A DNA stretch of 14,936 nucleotides from Rubrobacter sp. (GCA_019247245.1 JAFAPF010000391.1:1-14936); one strand, 5' to 3'; shown: positions 8,118 to 14,339, counted from the stretch's first letter. The notes: generated from the sequence alone by a model not told the origin. Program-made: numbers and translations.

Positions 8118-8954
8118 TTACTCTCCGGCGAAAGGCCTCCCGCCGGAGAGCCCGTGAGGAGCCTCGGTCTTTGAGTCTATCTTCTCCTCGAAGCGTGAAT
8201 ATTCGTAAGTAGCGGCATTGAAGTCCACGGTCAGCTCGCGTTGCTTGAACGGGTACTTATGGAAAACCTTGACGCGGTCGTCTTCGATCTCGATAATGTT
8301 GTAGCAAGGCCGGGTGTTACCTCGAAGGCGTGTCGTGGAAGCGGTCCCAGCGTTCACAATGAACATGTTCTCGAGCCTCCAAGAGTATGGCACATGCTTA
8401 TGCCCGGAGAGGACCAGATCCACCTTTAGGTCATTCAGAAGCTCTAGGACATCGCCAGCATCGAATATGATGTTCCTCTCGCGGCCCGTACCGGGGATCG
8501 GTATAAGGTGGTGGTGGATCACAAAGATCTTGAGCTTATCCCCAGCGTTCTCGAAGCAGCTTCGGATAAAGCTGTAGTGCTCACGACCCACCCGGCCATC
8601 GTTCAGGTCCGGCTCGGAGGAATCGACCCCAACCATGATCGCCTCTTCAAACTCAATGAGTGAGTAGCGCTCGCCGAAGAGCCGCTCGAAGTGGATGTAG
8701 CCTACGTTCCTGGAGTCGTGGTTGCCGGGGATTACCATGACGTTCTTACACCCGAACTGGCTCACATACTCGGCCGCCTCCTCGAACTCCTGGCGGTAGC
8801 CCGCATCCGTAAGGTCTCCAGAGACCACGACCGCCGTCGGATCATAATCGTTGATCTCCAGAATCGAACGCTCCAAAAGATCCGGTATGAAGTACGCGCT
8901 CCCGCAATGTATGTCGCTGATCTGGCAAATAATTAGATGACCATCTCTACTCAC
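8118..8954 (-). CDS. Calcineurin-like metallophosphoesterase (CpdA / class III PDE type)
   Basis: Dinuclear-metal phosphoesterase of 278 aa with all core motifs: DIH (14-16), GDLTD (46-50), GNHD (77-80), the histidine motif HHH (147-149) and GHKH (184-187). The order and spacing resemble class III cyclic-nucleotide phosphodiesterases (CpdA/YfcE-like group), but substrate cannot be read from sequence. No signal peptide or membrane segment is seen, so it should be cytoplasmic. The start is a GTG at 8954; GGAG lies 8 nt upstream within a perfect inverted repeat. The stop is 9 nt from cpgS, which makes a phosphorylated glycerate such as cyclic 2,3-DPG a reasonable candidate substrate alongside cAMP. 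The gene's upstream flank is the edge of the integrase island. Confidence 0.88.
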   Translation of the reverse strand: MSRDGHLIICQISDIHCGSAYFIPDLLERSILEINDYDPTAVVVSGDLTDAGYRQEFEEAAEYVSQFGCKNVMVIPGNHDSRNVGYIHFERLFGERYSLIEFEEAIMVGVDSSEPDLNDGRVGREHYSFIRSCFENAGDKLKIFVIHHHLIPIPGTGRERNIIFDAGDVLELLNDLKVDLVLSGHKHVPYSWRLENMFIVNAGTASTTRLRGNTRPCYNIIEIEDDRVKVFHKYPFKQRELTVDFNAATYEYSRFEEKIDSKTEAPHGLSGGRPFAGE

Positions 8955-8976
8955 TGCAAAATCTCCTTTTTTGCAG
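8954..8976 (-). promoter_or_regulatory. Ribosome binding site enclosed in a perfect inverted repeat
   Basis: CTGCAAAA (8954-8961) and TTTTGCAG (8969-8976) are exact complements around a 7-nt loop that is AAGGAGA on the minus strand. The loop is the Shine-Dalgarno sequence of the phosphoesterase GTG start, and one arm reaches the first base of the start codon. It could be an RNA hairpin that controls access to the start, or a DNA operator. Confidence 0.6.
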
Positions 8977-8996
8977 GTAGTTTATCCTCTGCAGGC

Positions 8997-9049
8997 CAGT
9001 ACGTGTACTGACGTTGACACCAAAATGACACCAACCGAAAGAGCTTTCG
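8997..9049. repeat. Cluster of inverted and direct repeats at the integrase 3' end
   Basis: Within 53 bp there are an inverted repeat CAGTAC/GTACTG (8997-9010), two direct copies of TGACACCAA at 9015 and 9026 (11 bp apart, one helical turn), and an inverted repeat CGAAAG/CTTTCG (9036-9049). Lying between the integrase stop and the first chromosomal gene, this is the expected place for an attachment core and arm-type integrase sites. The function is inferred; no matching copy of a core sequence was found elsewhere in the window. Confidence 0.45.
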
Positions 9050-9057
9050 CAGATATT

Positions 9058-10217
9058 CTACCGGAAAAGGGCCGAATCGAGCCTCTTGGCTGCCTGTTCC
9101 TGGATCGTAGGGATGAGATCGGTGTAAGTGTCCATAGTCTGCCTAATGCTGGCGTGCCCCAGCATCTCCTGTACCTCTTTGCCCCTCGCGCCCTGCGCGA
9201 AGGAGAGGGTTGCGGCGGTGTGCCTGAGCTCCCTGAAGCCGAAGTGCTTCTCTATACCGGCCCTTGAGGCGAGGCCGTGCAAGAGCCTCAAGGACTTCCA
9301 CATCGGCAGCAGTCCCCCCCACTCCTCAGTGAACACGAGTCCTGTCTCTTCGTAGGCTGGTCCGAAGCGTAGCCGTTCCTCGTTCTGGCGGGCGCGGTGT
9401 TTTCTAAGTGCTTTTGCAGTACCTAGTCCGAAGCTCACGGCGCGCGACCTCTTTGTCTTGGGATCGTCGAAGTCATAGCCCTTGCCACCATCCCTTTTAG
9501 CGCGGGTGCGTACGAGAGGTTTTTTCACCCTTACACGTCCACCGCTCTCTTCGATATTCACGTCCTCCCACCTCAAACCCAAGAGTTCACCGTGCCTCAG
9601 CCCCGTGGCAACGGCCAAAGCGTAGAGCGCCAGAAGCCTGTGCCCTTCGGCCTCGGCGGCCCCAAGTAGCAGCTTGACATCCGCTAGGGAAAGAGGCTCA
9701 ACTTCACTCTTCTTGATCTGTGGCTTCGTCGTTAAGGACGCGACGTTCTGGAGCACCATTCCCCAACGTGTGGCCTGCTTCAACGCCCCGCTGGCAACGG
9801 TGTGGATCGAGAGCACGGTACTCGTCGAGAGCCCCGAGTCTAGCTTCGAGCGGTAGAGCGCCTGCAGGCGGGCAGCCGAGAGCTCGCTTAGCTTGACGTG
9901 TCCCACGGCCGGCGAAAGGTGCTTGCTGACGACACATTCGTACCTCATCAGGGTGCGCTCCTTGACACAACACCCCGTACGGAATCCGAAAGCCACCTCT
10001 GTAGGTACTGGCCGAACGTCATGTTGGTCGCGTCGAAGGCGACACCGCCATCCCTGTCGGCTATGGCTTTCACTAGCTTCGCCGCCACTTCTGCCCATGT
10101 CTTGCCATAGATAGCCTTGCGCTTCGGGCCGGAAGTCGTCTGTACCGTATAGCGGGCCATGTATCGCCCGTCCTTGCGGCGGGTAATGCTCCCCTCGCCG
10201 TTGCCACGCTTACCCAT
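9058..10217 (-). pseudogene. Tyrosine-type site-specific integrase, frameshifted
   Basis: An actinophage-type tyrosine recombinase in two frames. The first part (ATG at 10217, AAGGAG 7 nt upstream) reads MGKRGNGEGSITRRKDGRY, an arm-binding domain, and runs into the core-binding start MTFGQYLQRWLSDSVRGVV. Homology then continues in another frame (KERTLMRYECVVSKHLSPAVG) from about 9965 to the stop at 9058; one missing base near 9961-9975 explains the break. The two parts join to roughly 385 aa, a normal length. The catalytic domain keeps the box I arginine (ATGLRHGELLGL), a lysine region (KTKRSRAV), the box II ELRHT arginine, LGHASI and the tyrosine in DTYTDL. The first histidine of HxxR is arginine (FRELRHT). 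Frame break plus catalytic change suggest a dead element, though a sequencing error or frameshifting could explain the break. Its ATG overlaps the stop of the preceding gene (ATGGGTAA). Confidence 0.85.
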
Positions 10218-10524
10218 TACCGTTCTCCTTTACCTCCGCTAATCCAGGCCTCGTCTTGCCGTGATACTTGCTCACTGTCTTCTTTCCATCCCAGGTGTAC
10301 GAATACCAGTAGGGGCCGTGAAGCTCTCCTTCTCTGCACCGGCGGCACTTCCCCGAGACAGCCCTACCGCACTTGACGTACTCGAGCAGATAGCGGGCAT
10401 CTCCTTCTCTAAAGGAGTCGACCACTCGTGGTCGGTTTCCCTCCTTTCGCTCGGCCAAGATCCTTCTGGCCCGGTCTATCAGGCTCTGTAGCTCTTGGGT
10501 TGAAAGCTCTTCGAGGCTCGACAC
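10210..10524 (-). CDS. Small DUF6788-like zinc-ribbon-type protein of the integrase operon
   Basis: A 104-aa protein with an N-terminal helical segment (SLEELSTQELQSLIDRARRILAERK, 3-27). A Cys-containing module follows: KCG (52), CRRC (60-63), then ELHGPYWYSYTWDGKK and KYHGK. This pattern resembles the DUF6788 family, small proteins often found beside integrases; their role is unknown to me, and a metal-binding DNA-contact or directionality factor is only a guess. The start is a GTG at 10524 with AAGGAGG close upstream. The stop overlaps the integrase ATG by 8 nt, so the two were translated together. A plausible promoter lies at 10564-10592. Confidence 0.7.
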   Translation of the reverse strand: MSSLEELSTQELQSLIDRARRILAERKEGNRPRVVDSFREGDARYLLEYVKCGRAVSGKCRRCREGELHGPYWYSYTWDGKKTVSKYHGKTRPGLAEVKENGNG

Positions 10525-10563
10525 GCTCCTCCTTCATCTATAATCCTATGTATGTATACATAT

Positions 10564-10592
10564 ATTATGCCACATACCCCACCGACACGCAA
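10564..10592 (-). promoter_or_regulatory. Sigma70-type promoter for the DUF6788-like/integrase operon
   Basis: On the minus strand TTGCGT (10587-10592) and CATAAT (10564-10569) are 17 bp apart, 40 bp upstream of the GTG start. A perfect 12-bp palindrome TATGTATACATA (10551-10562) covers the expected transcription start and could bind a repressor. Confidence 0.5.
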
Positions 10593-10744
10593 CCCTCTAA
10601 CTCTTAAGGAAGTCCCTAGAGAGTTGTGTGTATAGACGGGGGGCTTACCCTATTGCTTGCCATGAGCACGCTTGTAACACTGCAGCGGCTTCGCTTGCTT
10701 AATAGTAGAGTCTTCTCGGAAACCGAGTGGGCATAAGCAAAGCC

Positions 10745-10776
10745 GGAGTCCTTACTCAAGGGCTCCAGCCCTTTTC
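10745..10776 (+). terminator. Candidate intrinsic terminator
   Basis: GGAGTCCTT (10745-10753) pairs with AAGGGCTCC (10758-10766), 9 bp with one G-T wobble and a 4-nt loop, followed by AGCCCTTTTCT. It lies inside the gene-poor stretch 10593-11009; no plus-strand gene ends just before it, so its transcript is unidentified. It could equally work weakly in the other direction. Confidence 0.45.
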
Positions 10777-10794
10777 TGGGTTGATTAAGGACTG

Positions 10795-10849
10795 TTTCCA
10801 GGAGTATTCCAGGATGTTCGCAAGTTGTTCGCAGGTTGTTTCTGGGGTA
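10795..10849. repeat. Five helically phased 11-bp direct repeats
   Basis: The stretch divides into 11-mers TTTCCAGGAGT, ATTCCAGGATG, TTCGCAAGTTG, TTCGCAGGTTG and a weaker TTTCTGGGGTA. Neighbouring units differ at few positions and the period matches one DNA turn. Such phasing suggests a row of protein binding sites, for example for an excisionase, integrase arm domain or repressor of the island. Confidence 0.6.
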
Positions 10850-10947
10850 GGTAGCGCATCTTTCATGGGGATGCTAGCGTCTAGAGAGTATGAGATGGGA
10901 GGATAGATGTGAATGAACCCCTAGCCATGCGCTGGCCCCTACCTACC
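10844..10947. repeat. Imperfect inverted repeat enclosing about 67 bp
   Basis: GGGGTAGGTAGCGCAT (10844-10859) is complementary to ATGCGCT...ACCTACC (10927-10947), interrupted by a short insertion in the right arm; an alternative inner pairing CATGG/CCATG exists. The enclosed DNA has GGGAGG (10897-10902) before a start-stop ATGTGA at 10907 and a 16-codon GTG frame (10909-10959). It could be a structured leader ahead of the DUF6790-like gene or a small mobile-element remnant. Confidence 0.4.
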
Positions 10948-11009
10948 TGCCATAGTTAGGGCGTCGGAACGTAGAAAGAAAGGGGTCAAAATCGGTCAGC
11001 TTATTCTTT

Positions 11010-11498
11010 TTGGTTCTAGGCTTGGTTGCTGGCGCTGTGCACGTCCATCTGGATAAGCAACCCCGAACAAAAGGACGGGTAGCGGAGGTCTCCCTGCTGT
11101 GGTTCCTCGTGACATGGGTTGGGGTCAACGGTGTTTTTGCCTTCATAGATGCGACCGCAGCATCCATCGGCTGGCCTGCGGGCAATCCCTTCCAGAGCGA
11201 AGTGACCGTGGCGAACCTAGTCGTAGGTGTTCTGGGTATCCTCTCCTTCTGGATGAGGGGAAACTTCTGGGTTGCTACCGTGATTGCCTTCTCCGTTTGG
11301 TGGTTGGGCGATTCCTTGGTTCACATCAGGAGTATAGCGGTCGAAGCAAACTACGCTCCTAACAACGCAGGGGTGACATTTTACCTGGATATCCTAGAGC
11401 CGCTGATGCTCATCGCCCTGCTGGTTTACTACCTCTATGTAAAAAGACACGAGCTGGGGATGAGCCGTACGGAACGGCCTACGAGACAAGTTGTATAG
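11010..11498 (+). CDS. DUF6790-like integral membrane protein
   Basis: A 162-aa hydrophobic protein, the only clear plus-strand gene here. Predicted membrane segments lie at about 1-13, 27-48, 66-82, 86-103 and 126-144. The conserved-looking stretches SIGWPAGNPFQSEVTVANLVVGVLGILSFWMRGNFW (52-87) and HIRSIAVEANYAPNNAGVTFYLDI (105-128) match my memory of the DUF6790 family, whose function is unknown. The start is uncertain. The first usable codon is a TTG at 11010; the purine-rich AGAAAGAAAGGGG (10973-10985) is 24 nt away, too far for a ribosome site, and the first membrane helix begins upstream in frame (SLFFLVLGLV) without ATG or GTG before the TAG at 10953. The N-terminus may be damaged or use a rare start. 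A good terminator follows the stop. Confidence 0.72.
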   Translation: MVLGLVAGAVHVHLDKQPRTKGRVAEVSLLWFLVTWVGVNGVFAFIDATAASIGWPAGNPFQSEVTVANLVVGVLGILSFWMRGNFWVATVIAFSVWWLGDSLVHIRSIAVEANYAPNNAGVTFYLDILEPLMLIALLVYYLYVKRHELGMSRTERPTRQVV

Positions 11499-11512
11499 CT
11501 GGTAAGTCTAGA

Positions 11513-11540
11513 GGGATGGGGGCAGCGACCCGTCCCTTTT
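11513..11540 (+). terminator. Rho-independent terminator after the DUF6790-like gene
   Basis: GGGATGGG (11513-11520) pairs with CCCGTCCC (11529-11536), 8 bp with one wobble and an 8-nt loop, followed by TTTTCTT. It lies 14 bp after the stop. Confidence 0.8.
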
Positions 11541-11550
11541 CTTGCAACCG

Positions 11551-11605
11551 TTTGTAATTTTGGTTCAGACTTTGTAATTTAGGTTCAAAGTCGAATTTAG
11601 GTGCA
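11551..11605. repeat. 20-bp-period direct repeats, possible IS21-type end
   Basis: TTTGTAATTTTGGTTCA (11551-11567) and TTTGTAATTTAGGTTCA (11571-11587) differ at one base and are 20 bp apart; a third degenerate copy, GAATTTAGGTGCA, follows at 11593-11605. Closely spaced AT-rich repeats of this kind occur at the ends of IS21-family elements as transposase binding sites. No istA/istB coding sequence is seen nearby, so this would be a remnant. Confidence 0.5.
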
Positions 11606-11869
11606 ACGCCCCCTGCGCCCTAAAAACATGGCCGACATTCTACCGTCCGCAGAAGCGCCGATTCGGCTTATTTACGCCGCTTTCCACCCATTAGCGACAT
11701 TCCGCGAACTGAGTTGCGCGAACTGGCAAAACAGCTGACAGGCTACCCGTCACTCGCTATAGGAGAAGCAAACTTAGCCCTCCAGAGACAGATTCAACCC
11801 TGTCTCTTATCAAACACGTTCTTAGAGCATCTTCTATTTCTATCTGCTAGATTACGTTACCCGAATTCA
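11606..11869. other. Intergenic stretch without a supported gene
   Basis: It contains a short hairpin (GCCGATTCGGC, about 11658-11668) and a repeated word GCGACATTC/CCGACATTC. An open plus-strand frame starts at 11714 but runs on antisense through the repeat protein gene and has no family resemblance. I see nothing else here. Confidence 0.4.
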
Positions 11870-13582
11870 TTACATGTGCAGATGATGATCGTCAACGCCG
11901 TGATCCGAGGCGCTCGGCTCCGTGTGTCCGGGGTCGGTGAGGCTAGGATCATGAAAGTCATGCCCGCTCGTCGTGCTCGGGTCCGTGACGCCGCTTGTCT
12001 CCACGGGGCTTTGTGGGTGCGTCGTGAGCCCCATATCGTGCGTGACCTGGTCGAGCGAGCTCGGATCCTGCTCGAGGGCGTGGGCGAGGTCGGGGTTTTG
12101 GTTGACCGCGTTAACCAGATGCGGGTTCTGCTGGATCTGATCGACCAAACCGTGATCGAGGGTTGGTCCCGGAGCGGTCGGGTCGAGCAGGTCGGGGTGG
12201 AGGGTAGAACCCGACGAGGTCGAATCGAACGGGTTCGACTGCGTGAGGTGGGTGTTGGGGCCGTCGGCCTGAGACTGTTGGGGCGTCGTGGGGGAGCCGG
12301 CCTGAGGCATGCTGCCCGCGTTAGCGTCCGGTGCGGCGGAGTCGTTGCTAAGCCCAGCGAAGTGTATGACCTCCGGGGCATCGTTAGCGGAGCCGCCATA
12401 GTCAGTATTGTCATCAGGACCCGACGTGGGGATCGTGCTATGCGGAGCGGGGCCTACGGGGTCCGGAGTTGTCTGAGTACCACTGCCCGTCGTAGGGTCC
12501 GTCGTGGGGGTCGTGCTATGCGGAGCGGGGCCTACGGGGTCCGGAGTTGTCTGAGTGCCGCTGCCTGTCGAGGAGGTTGGCTGAGTGCCGCTGCCCGTCG
12601 AGGGGGTTGTCTGAGTACCACTGCCCGACGTGGGGTCCGTGCTATGCGGAGCGGGGCCTACGGGGTCCGGAGTTGTCTGAGTACCACTGCCCGTCGTAGG
12701 GTCCGTCGTGGAGGTCGTGCTATGCGGAGCGGGGCCTACGGGGCCCGTCGAGGGGGTGTCCGGAGGAGGAGGAACAGGCTCGTGTCCACCGGAAGGGTCC
12801 GGAGGCTGGGGGAAACCCGGCTGAGGAAATTCGGCGCCACCATAGTCAACATTGGGGTCAGACCAAGGCCCGTCGACGGGGAGGTTCTGGACGGAGTGGT
12901 CGGGCAACGTCGTCGCGTCCCCGGTGAGGATGTCGCGCGTGGACGGGTCGAGGTCGCCCCACCTCACCCCGCTGTCGACGGGGAGGTCGCCGGGGAGGGG
13001 GATGTCGTGCAAGTCGGTGTGGAGGATGTTGGGGTCGATGAACGGCGGCGAGTCGGGGTTGTCGTGCCACTGCTCGTTGGGGTCGGCGGGGGGGTTGGCG
13101 GAGGCGGTGGGGAGGGGGATGTTCTGCCACGTCACGTTCGAGTCGTCGTCGTACGAGGCGTCGGAGCTGTCGGAGTCGTCGTACAGTAACTCCTGAGGGT
13201 TGCCGTCCAGATCGGTCCAGCGATCCGTCCAGGCACCGTCGCCAACCGCTGTTACGGAGTGCTTGGTGCCGTCGTCACCACCGTCGTACGTTATGTCGTT
13301 AATCATCTGGTGGTACGGATCAGCATTTTCTGGACGCGTCCACTCCCACACCCTACCGTACTGATCCGTGGACTGAAAGTGGTACTTACCGTCTTCAGGC
13401 CAGTATTGTCCGTAGGTGTCCGAAAACTGGATCCCTGGCACGGCAGGCGGCCAGTTAATGTCGAAGGGAGGGCCGGTCACATAGTCACCGGGGCCCCGGC
13501 CTTGGTATATTCCGGAGTCGGTACCCGGCCTCCCACCATATGGGCCGGGGTCGGCGGGTTGTGGGAAATCAGACTTGGGCAT
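11870..13582 (-). CDS. Large acidic Pro/Thr/Ser/Gly-rich repeat protein, unknown function
   Basis: A 570-aa protein I do not recognise. The ATG at 13582 has GGAG 6 nt upstream. It has no signal peptide, no membrane segment, no cysteine, very few lysines (about three) and many Asp/Glu. Four zones are visible. Residues 1-130 are Gly/Pro/aromatic-rich (many Tyr and Trp, e.g. FSDTYGQYWPEDGKYHF). Residues 130-275 are an acidic Asp/Pro linker. Residues 281-387 are low-complexity repeats with GPAPHST at 283, 309, 351 and 377 and several GSGTQTT units. Residues 390-570 include a helical segment (474-515) with NPHL, NPDL and DPSSL at about 10-residue spacing, and a His-rich tail (HGVDDHHLHM). It is most likely intrinsically disordered. 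Possible roles are a hydrophilin-like or matrix protein, but nothing proves one. Its GC-rich DNA contrasts with the AT-richer flanks. A long open plus-strand frame opposite it is a codon-bias shadow. Confidence 0.8.
   Translation of the reverse strand: MPKSDFPQPADPGPYGGRPGTDSGIYQGRGPGDYVTGPPFDINWPPAVPGIQFSDTYGQYWPEDGKYHFQSTDQYGRVWEWTRPENADPYHQMINDITYDGGDDGTKHSVTAVGDGAWTDRWTDLDGNPQELLYDDSDSSDASYDDDSNVTWQNIPLPTASANPPADPNEQWHDNPDSPPFIDPNILHTDLHDIPLPGDLPVDSGVRWGDLDPSTRDILTGDATTLPDHSVQNLPVDGPWSDPNVDYGGAEFPQPGFPQPPDPSGGHEPVPPPPDTPSTGPVGPAPHSTTSTTDPTTGSGTQTTPDPVGPAPHSTDPTSGSGTQTTPSTGSGTQPTSSTGSGTQTTPDPVGPAPHSTTPTTDPTTGSGTQTTPDPVGPAPHSTIPTSGPDDNTDYGGSANDAPEVIHFAGLSNDSAAPDANAGSMPQAGSPTTPQQSQADGPNTHLTQSNPFDSTSSGSTLHPDLLDPTAPGPTLDHGLVDQIQQNPHLVNAVNQNPDLAHALEQDPSSLDQVTHDMGLTTHPQSPVETSGVTDPSTTSGHDFHDPSLTDPGHTEPSASDHGVDDHHLHM
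12435..12745. repeat. 78-bp and derived internal repeats in the Pro/Thr-rich gene
   Basis: The word GTGCTATGCGGAGCGGGGCC starts at 12435, 12513, 12639 and 12717, with spacings of 78, 126 and 78 bp (26, 42 and 26 codons). The high DNA identity between copies suggests recent in-frame expansion and a length-variable locus. Confidence 0.85.
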
Positions 13583-13705
13583 CTGCTTCTCCTTTCTTTG
13601 GGAGCCCCATTTCCTTATGTGCGAGAGGCTCCTTCGTTTTGCTCTCTGAGTACACGGTAGACAAAGACTTCTAAAGCTACATCAGCTAAGAGGTTGGTTT
13701 GTAGA

Positions 13706-13721
13706 TCAACCGATCGGTTGA
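13706..13721. promoter_or_regulatory. Perfect 16-bp palindrome, TetR-operator-like
   Basis: TCAACCGATCGGTTGA is its own reverse complement and has the ACCGATCGGT core common to TetR-family operators. It lies about 124 bp upstream of the Pro/Thr-rich gene start, in a gene-free stretch (13583-13880). A near copy stands at 14516-14531. No TetR gene is in the window. Confidence 0.45.
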
Positions 13722-13880
13722 CTATCACAGCACAAAGTGTTGCAAGCGTCCTTTCCCTGCCCCATTGGCTATTGTGCGGGGCGCCACCTCCTTCTACGAA
13801 GCGAGGCTCGTCAGCTTCGCCTATTTGCTAGGAATATTACTATGCCAGTGAAGGGGGAGGGTGTCAAGGGGTAAGGCGAA

Positions 13881-14255
13881 CTACAAGCTCAACACCGTTA
13901 CTAAACCCAAACCAAGCACGCCTATAGAATCAGCCATGCCATCATATTTCCCGTCGTTGGTGAGGTCGTTGTCTAGGACGCTTCTCTCATAGAGATGCTT
14001 GTCTGTAACTGCCAAAAGCGATGATGAGCTTGACAAACTCCTCTCACCATCTCCAAAAATGCTATTAGGGGACTCACCGAGGATGATGTCGAGCTAGTAG
14101 GCGGAAGTTCGCTGTGGTTGGTCCTGAAGAACACCCTCAGCAGCAGCCAAGAGGGGCATAACGGCGCCTCCTCCTGTGGCGAGGGCAATGAAGGCTACCA
14201 CGAGTGCCGGTATGAACTTCACGTGCTTCTCTTCCCAATGCCCCTTTGTATCCAT
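13881..14255 (-). pseudogene. Small secreted protein interrupted by an in-frame amber codon
   Basis: From the ATG at 14255 the frame reads MDTKGHWEEKHVKF and then a hydrophobic stretch (IPALVVAFIALATGGGAVMPLLAAA), a signal peptide or N-terminal anchor, before a TAG at 14094-14096 after 53 codons. The same frame then stays open for 70 codons to the TAG at 13881. That part contains LDIILGESPNSIFGDGERSL, a Ser run, TNDGKYDG (acidic/Gly, possibly metal-binding) and a hydrophobic end SIGVLGLGLVTVLSL. It is either a broken gene of about 123 aa, a real 53-aa peptide with chance open frame behind it, or an amber read-through gene. I recognise no family. A strong promoter ends 4 nt before the ATG, so the mRNA would be leaderless, as is frequent in actinobacteria. 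Confidence 0.5.
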
Positions 14256-14259
14256 ACGT

Positions 14260-14289
14260 ATTATATGCAGGATGTCTAGATAAAGGCAA
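14260..14289 (-). promoter_or_regulatory. Sigma70-type promoter giving a leaderless transcript
   Basis: TTGCCT (14284-14289) and a consensus TATAAT (14260-14265) are 18 bp apart on the minus strand. The ATG at 14255 begins 5 nt after the -10 box, so transcription should start at or near the start codon; no Shine-Dalgarno sequence is present. Confidence 0.6.
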
Positions 14290-14339
14290 TACTCAGGGAT
14301 AGCATCTGTTCGTAGTAGTAATGAAGCGAAGAGCTTACG

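Noticed and set aside
11714..13189. 491-codon open frame on the plus strand opposite the Pro/Thr-rich gene
   Set aside because: It has no ribosome site, its composition is Arg/Gly/Val runs mirroring the antisense Pro/Thr repeats, and no family is recognisable. The minus frame has a good ribosome site and longer extent.
13740..13830. Hairpins GCCCC...GGGGC and CGAAGC...GCTTCG upstream of the Pro/Thr-rich gene
   Set aside because: Short stems with long loops and no T-run; not distinguishable from background in this sequence.
13973..14188. 71-aa minus-strand frame across the small secreted gene
   Set aside because: It is in a different frame from the promoter-linked ATG at 14255, lacks a ribosome site, and is best explained as a shadow.
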